Below the pieces are notes generated by a model. The model saw only the letters and a program-made list of their open reading frames with translations, was not told where the DNA came from and did not search any database. From positions 1 to 8,894 of the forward strand of contig JAJFHI010000328.1 of the NCBI GenBank assembly GCA_021775715.1: 8,894 nucleotides of DNA. Reading direction: 5' to 3'. Shown here one piece after another: positions 4,930 to 8,894 of this stretch; the stretch's first letter is position 1, and the number at the start of each line of letters is the position of its first letter. This DNA comes from Hyphomicrobiaceae bacterium (GTDB taxonomy: Bacteria > Pseudomonadota > Alphaproteobacteria > Rhizobiales > Hyphomicrobiaceae). The translations under genes and the position numbers were made by a program.

Positions 4930-7632
4930 TTAGGCCGCAACCACAGCCTCTTCACGCTTTTTCGATTTGGTGTCGTAGTTCAACACCGGTGCGAGCCAGC
5001 GCTCAGCCTCTTCCAATGTCCAGCCTTTGCGTTGGGCATAATCTTCGGCCTGATCGCGTTCGACTTTACCAACACCGAAGTAGTGGCTGTCGGAATGAGA
5101 GAAATAAAGTCCAGAAACGGACGAACCTGGCCACATTGCAAAGCTTTCCGTCAACGAGATGCCGGTGTTGGCTTCAACATCCATCAGCGACCAGATGGTT
5201 GCTTTCTCCGTGTGGTCTGGTTGGGCCGGATAACCTGGTGCCGGGCGAATGCCCTGATAAGCCTCCAGGATCAAGTCTTGGCTGGACAGCGCTTCGTCAT
5301 GCGCATAGCCCCAGAATTCACGGCGCACGCGCTCGTGCATGTGCTCAGCAAACGCTTCCGCAAGACGGTCTGCCAGTGCCTTGACCATGATGCGGTTGTA
5401 ATCGTCCGTCTCTGCAATGTGAGCTTCGATGGCTTCGTCTTCTCCAAAGCCAGCCGTTACGGCAAATCCGCCGATGTAGTCGGCTACGCCGGTGTCTTTT
5501 GGCGCAATGAAGTCAGCGGACGCTACATGCGCGCGTTTTCGTGACGGGTCGCGCGCGATTTGCTGGCGTAACGTGTGCAGTGTCGCGATCTCCGCCGTGC
5601 GATCATCATCACCATAGACCTTGATATCATCGCCGACGCTGTTTGCCGGCCAGAAACCGATGATGGCAGAAGCCTCAAGCCACTTTTCGTCGACCATACG
5701 TTTGAGTAATTCTTGTGCGTCATCGAACAGCTTGCGCGCTTCAACGCCGACGACGTCGTTGTCGAGAATGGCCGGATAGCGACCAGTTAGTTCCCAGGTT
5801 TGGAAGAACGGCGTCCAATCAATGTAAGGTACAAGAGTTGCGAGATCGTAGGTTTTGAAAACCTTGGTTCCAAGGAACGACGGCTTGACCGGGGTTGTCG
5901 CATCCCAGTCGATGGCAAACTTGTTGGCACGGGCATCACGCAGTGCAATGCGGCGCTTCTTGTGTTCGTTGGCAAGGTGTGCCGTGCGGATCTTCTCGTA
6001 CTCGACCTTGATGTCACCGAGATAATCGACCGCGCCTGTCTCAGACAAAAGTTTTGAGACAACACCAACGGCACGGCTGGCATCGGTCACGTAAAGCGCC
6101 TGGCCCTTCTCGTAGTTGGGGCTAATCTTGACAGCCGTGTGCACGCGGCTTGTGGTTGCGCCACCAATCAGTAGCGGCTTGTTAAAACCTTCCCGTTCCA
6201 TTTCGGCGGCGACGAAACACATTTCATCAAGCGACGGCGTGATGAGCCCCGATAGTCCAATGATGTCAGCGTCATGCTCTTTCGCGGCTGCAAGAATCTT
6301 TGCAGCCGGCACCATGACACCAAGATCGATCACTTTGTAGTTGTTACATTGCAGAACAACACCAACGATGTTCTTGCCGATGTCGTGCACATCGCCTTTG
6401 ACGGTCGCCATGATGACCTTGCCGGCTGCCGGTTGTTCCACCAGACCCATTTCTTCTTTTTCTTTTGCAAGGTAAGGCTGCAGATAGGCGACGGCCTGTT
6501 TCATAACGCGCGCCGATTTTACAACCTGTGGCAGGAACATCTTACCGGCCCCGAACAAGTCACCGACGACATTCATGCCGTCCATCAATGGGCCTTCGAT
6601 GACGTGGAGCGGACGTGGCAGCTTCTGGCGGGCCTCTTCTGTATCTTCTTCGATGAAGTCGGTGATGCCATGGACAAGGGAGTGCGTCATTCGCTCTTCG
6701 ACAGAGCCTTCTCGCCACGTCATGTCTTTGACATTGCGCTTGCCCGTGCCGTCACCTTTGAAGCGTTCGGCGGCATCCAATAGTCGGTCCGTTCCGTCCG
6801 GTGTCCGGTTCAAAATAACGTCTTCAACGAGATCGCGTAGTTCGGTGGGTATGTCGTCATAAACGCCGAGTTGGCCGGCGTTGACGATCCCCATATCCAT
6901 ACCCGCCTGAATGGCGTGGTAGAGAAACACCGAGTGCATAGCTTCGCGGACGGGCTCGTTACCCCGGAAGGAAAACGACAGGTTCGAAACACCGCCTGAA
7001 ATGTGGACCAGCGGCATACGCTCTTTGATCTGGCGGGTTGCTTCGATGAAGGCAACACCGTAGCCGTTGTGTTCCTCAATGCCGGTCGCGACTGCGAAGA
7101 CGTTAGGATCGAAGATTATATCTTCCGGCGGAAAGCCGACTTCCGTCGTCAACAGGTCATAGGCGCGTTGGCAGATTTCGACTTTGCGTTCGATTGTATC
7201 AGCCTGGCCTTCTTCATCAAACGCCATCACAACAACGGCTGCGCCATAGCGCAGGACTTTGCGTGCCTGTTCAAGAAATGGTCCGACGCCCTCTTTCATC
7301 GAAATCGAGTTGACGATGCATTTGCCCTGGGCGCATTTCAGACCGGCTTCAATGACAGACCATTTCGAACTGTCGATCATGATCGGCACACGTGAGATGT
7401 CCGGTTCGGCTGCAATAAGGTTCAAGAACGTGACCATCGCGCGTTCGGAATCTAGCAGGCCCTCATCCATGTTGACGTCAATGATTTGGGCGCCGTTTTC
7501 AACCTGCTGGCGGGCAACGGCAAGTGCTGCCGGGTAATCGTCCTGCTCAATGAGTTTGCGAAATTTCGCCGAGCCCGTGACGTTGGTGCGTTCGCCGACA
7601 TTTACAAAGTTGCGTGCAGCGCTGGAGGTCAT
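4930..7632 (-). CDS. metH: Split methionine synthase, folate/cobalamin/reactivation subunit (MetH2)
   Basis: This 900-residue protein equals cobalamin-dependent methionine synthase without its homocysteine domain. Numbering is from the ATG at 7632. Domains in order: the methyltetrahydrofolate-binding barrel starting NFVNVGERTNVTGSAKF (8-24); a cobalamin-binding cap (about 300-400); the B12 domain with GDVHDIGKNIV, in which His416 is the lower cobalt ligand, plus GLSGLITPSLDEM and IGGATTS; and the C-terminal AdoMet reactivation domain with YIDWTPFFQTWE, RPAPGYP (796-802, including Arg796 and Tyr801) and HTEKATIW. All three functions therefore appear intact. A GTG at 7665 is in frame and would add 11 residues, but it has no ribosome binding site, whereas the ATG has GGA six bases upstream. 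MetH1 is encoded 56 bases upstream on the same strand. The pair must work together, transferring methyl from folate through cobalamin to homocysteine. Confidence 0.95.
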   Translation of the reverse strand: MTSSAARNFVNVGERTNVTGSAKFRKLIEQDDYPAALAVARQQVENGAQIIDVNMDEGLLDSERAMVTFLNLIAAEPDISRVPIMIDSSKWSVIEAGLKCAQGKCIVNSISMKEGVGPFLEQARKVLRYGAAVVVMAFDEEGQADTIERKVEICQRAYDLLTTEVGFPPEDIIFDPNVFAVATGIEEHNGYGVAFIEATRQIKERMPLVHISGGVSNLSFSFRGNEPVREAMHSVFLYHAIQAGMDMGIVNAGQLGVYDDIPTELRDLVEDVILNRTPDGTDRLLDAAERFKGDGTGKRNVKDMTWREGSVEERMTHSLVHGITDFIEEDTEEARQKLPRPLHVIEGPLMDGMNVVGDLFGAGKMFLPQVVKSARVMKQAVAYLQPYLAKEKEEMGLVEQPAAGKVIMATVKGDVHDIGKNIVGVVLQCNNYKVIDLGVMVPAAKILAAAKEHDADIIGLSGLITPSLDEMCFVAAEMEREGFNKPLLIGGATTSRVHTAVKISPNYEKGQALYVTDASRAVGVVSKLLSETGAVDYLGDIKVEYEKIRTAHLANEHKKRRIALRDARANKFAIDWDATTPVKPSFLGTKVFKTYDLATLVPYIDWTPFFQTWELTGRYPAILDNDVVGVEARKLFDDAQELLKRMVDEKWLEASAIIGFWPANSVGDDIKVYGDDDRTAEIATLHTLRQQIARDPSRKRAHVASADFIAPKDTGVADYIGGFAVTAGFGEDEAIEAHIAETDDYNRIMVKALADRLAEAFAEHMHERVRREFWGYAHDEALSSQDLILEAYQGIRPAPGYPAQPDHTEKATIWSLMDVEANTGISLTESFAMWPGSSVSGLYFSHSDSHYFGVGKVERDQAEDYAQRKGWTLEEAERWLAPVLNYDTKSKKREEAVVAA

Positions 7633-7688
7633 CTTATGTCCAATAGTCGTTTGAGGTTTAAACACGTGCGATTGATTTGCGCTCTGGA

Positions 7689-8750
7689 CTACCCAAGAAC
7701 GAAGGGCTCAAGGCCAGAAAGCCGCATCTTTGGTGCGATCTCAGGCAATTTACGTGGGGGGTGTGCGGCCACAGCATCTGCGATGGCACGAATGTGGTCC
7801 GGCGTCGAACCGCAACAGCCGCCGATGATGTTCAACAATCCCTCCTCGGCCCAACCTTCCAACTGGCAGGCCATCGAGTGGGGCTCTTCGTCGTACTCAC
7901 CCATCTCGTTTGGCAGGCCCGCGTTTGGGTGTGAGGAAATGCGAACATTTGCGATTTTGGAAAGCTCGACGAGATAGGGCCGCATCGCAGAAGCTCCCAG
8001 CGCGCAATTCACACCAATAGAGAACGGCTTCAAGTGACGCATCGATTGCCAGAAGGCTTCGACAGTCTGGCCCGACAATGTACGCCCAGACGCATCTGTA
8101 ATCGTGCCGGAGATCATGATTGGCAGCTTCACGCCACTTTCTTCAAATGCTTCCAGCGTTGCGTAGCCCGCAGCCTTGGCGTTGAGGGTATCAAAGATCG
8201 TCTCAATCAGAATGATGTCAGCGCCACCTTCGATCAGACCCAAAACCTGCTCTTTGTAGGCTTCACGTAGATCATCGAAGGATGTGTTGCGGTAACCGGG
8301 GTCGTTGACGTCTGGAGACATCGACGCCGTACGATTGGTCGGCCCGACGGCACCGGCGACAAAGCGCGGCTTGTCAGGCGTTTTGGCGGTGTATTCGTCG
8401 CACGCTTTGCGCGCTAATTTCGCGGCCTCAACATTGATCTCGCGCGACAGCTCTTCCATGCCGTAGTCAGCCATGGATATTACCTGGGCGTTGAACGTAT
8501 TGGTTTCAATAATGTCGGCGCCGGCTTCCAGATACTCGCGGTGGATATCGAGGATCATTTCAGGTTGTGTCAGCACCAGGAGATCGTTGTTGCCTTTGAC
8601 GTCCTGCGACCAATCCTTGAAACGCTCACCGCGATAAGCGGCCTCGTCCGGTTTGTGCCGCTGGATCATCGTGCCCATAGCGCCATCGAGGACGAGCATC
8701 CGTTTATCTACAGCAGCGATCAGCGTGGCGGTGCGGTCAGTCTGTGTCAT
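7689..8750 (-). CDS. metH: Split methionine synthase, homocysteine methyltransferase subunit (MetH1)
   Basis: The 353-residue protein matches the N-terminal homocysteine-binding domain of MetH. It shows LDGAMGTMIQ (21-30), ETNTFNAQ, GAVGPTNRTASMSPDVNDPGYR, the first zinc cysteine Cys249 in GVNCALG, and Cys312-Cys313 in GGCCGSTPDHI. These three cysteines hold the zinc that activates homocysteine. The protein ends MRLSGLEPFVLG. In fused enzymes such as E. coli MetH, SGLEP lies in the linker to the folate domain, so the break falls exactly between domains. It cannot act alone as a betaine-type enzyme with certainty; the adjacent MetH2 gene supplies the missing folate and cobalamin domains. The ATG is 45 bases after the metF stop, and metH2 follows within 56 bases, so all three form one operon. 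The Shine-Dalgarno is weak. Two-part MetH is known in many Alphaproteobacteria, so this is not a damaged gene. Confidence 0.94.
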   Translation of the reverse strand: MTQTDRTATLIAAVDKRMLVLDGAMGTMIQRHKPDEAAYRGERFKDWSQDVKGNNDLLVLTQPEMILDIHREYLEAGADIIETNTFNAQVISMADYGMEELSREINVEAAKLARKACDEYTAKTPDKPRFVAGAVGPTNRTASMSPDVNDPGYRNTSFDDLREAYKEQVLGLIEGGADIILIETIFDTLNAKAAGYATLEAFEESGVKLPIMISGTITDASGRTLSGQTVEAFWQSMRHLKPFSIGVNCALGASAMRPYLVELSKIANVRISSHPNAGLPNEMGEYDEEPHSMACQLEGWAEEGLLNIIGGCCGSTPDHIRAIADAVAAHPPRKLPEIAPKMRLSGLEPFVLG

Positions 8751-8795
8751 GGTTGCGAAGTCTCGATTTCAATTGTTTATGTGAATGATGGCGCG

Positions 8796-8894
8796 TTACG
8801 CCGCCGTTTGTTGCTCGCCATTGGATTTGCTTGAGCGGCGCGGACGAAGTCCTAACAGGTGGCAGGTCGCATAAACCAGATCAGCGCGGTTCAA
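8796..8894 (-). CDS. metF: Methylenetetrahydrofolate reductase, C-terminal end only
   Basis: An open frame enters from the right edge and ends at TAA (8798-8796), giving 32 residues. It starts LNRADLVYATCHLLGLRP, which closely follows the end of MetF proteins (E. coli MetF ends with LNRAEMSYAICHTLGVRP), then carries a short polar tail ending EQQTAA. MetF reduces methylenetetrahydrofolate to 5-methyltetrahydrofolate, the methyl donor of MetH. Its location 45 bases upstream of metH1 on the same strand fits a metF-metH1-metH2 operon. Most of the gene, its promoter and any riboswitch lie outside the window. Confidence 0.88.
   Translation of the reverse strand: MNRADLVYATCHLLGLRPRRSSKSNGEQQTAA

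Noticed and set aside
4873..5544. Long open frame on the plus strand opposite metH2 (223 codons)
   Set aside because: It lies wholly antisense to highly conserved MetH2 codons, its product looks like no protein family, and no ribosome binding site is evident. The same applies to the other plus-strand frames at 6274-6783, 7003-7395 and 7486-7977.
7633..7688. metH split seen as a frameshifted or broken gene
   Set aside because: MetH1 and MetH2 have complete domains and normal sizes, there is a separate start with a ribosome binding site, and two-part MetH is established in Alphaproteobacteria.
8751..8795. Cobalamin riboswitch or promoter before metH1
   Set aside because: Only 45 bases separate metF and metH1, too few for a cobalamin riboswitch. 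Control of the operon probably lies upstream of metF, outside the window.
1..8894. Mobile element, phage, CRISPR or defence system
   Set aside because: No transposase, integrase, repeat-spacer array, tRNA-linked attachment site or defence gene is visible. The genes are ordinary metabolic core genes.

Overview
The window looks like a chromosomal core-gene segment from an alphaproteobacterium, most likely of the order Hyphomicrobiales. The grounds are a DUF3126-family gene, a periplasmic transglutaminase-like cysteine peptidase of the rhizobial type, an AcuI/YhdH-type reductase, and a metF-metH operon in which methionine synthase is split into two proteins. Base composition is moderate and even, apart from an AT-rich non-coding block at about 3910-4130. 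I see no insertion sequence, phage gene, CRISPR array, tRNA or rRNA.

Layout from left to right: (1) A plus-strand gene for a secreted BTLCP-family cysteine peptidase (5-655), followed by a C-rich hairpin and a strong intrinsic terminator (769-807). (2) A minus-strand block, read right to left: acuI-like reductase (3702-2716), a terminator, cysE (2544-1720), a DUF3126 protein (1602-1381) and a gamma-carbonic-anhydrase-fold protein (1364-828). CysE makes O-acetylserine for cysteine synthesis, and cysteine feeds methionine synthesis. (3) A gene-poor stretch (3703-4491) with several palindromes and a very small plus-strand gene for a 27-residue one-helix membrane protein (4231-4314). That gene has an excellent ribosome binding site, a leader that can fold in two ways, a structured 3' part and a bidirectional terminator (4433-4469). 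(4) A minus-strand gene for a four-helix membrane protein of unknown function (4836-4492). (5) A minus-strand methionine operon entering from the right edge: the last codons of metF (8894-8796), metH1 with the homocysteine methyltransferase domain (8750-7689), and metH2 with the pterin, cobalamin and reactivation domains (7632-4930).

MetF supplies 5-methyltetrahydrofolate, MetH2 carries that methyl group on cobalamin, and MetH1 passes it to homocysteine. With CysE in the same window, the segment is biased toward sulfur amino acid synthesis, but nothing in the sequence shows shared control.

Start codons were re-chosen for cysE, the four-helix protein and metH2, because internal ATGs have clear ribosome binding sites while the longer TTG or GTG starts do not. 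The least explained part is the 27-codon gene and the palindrome-rich DNA upstream of it. Everything else belongs to known families.
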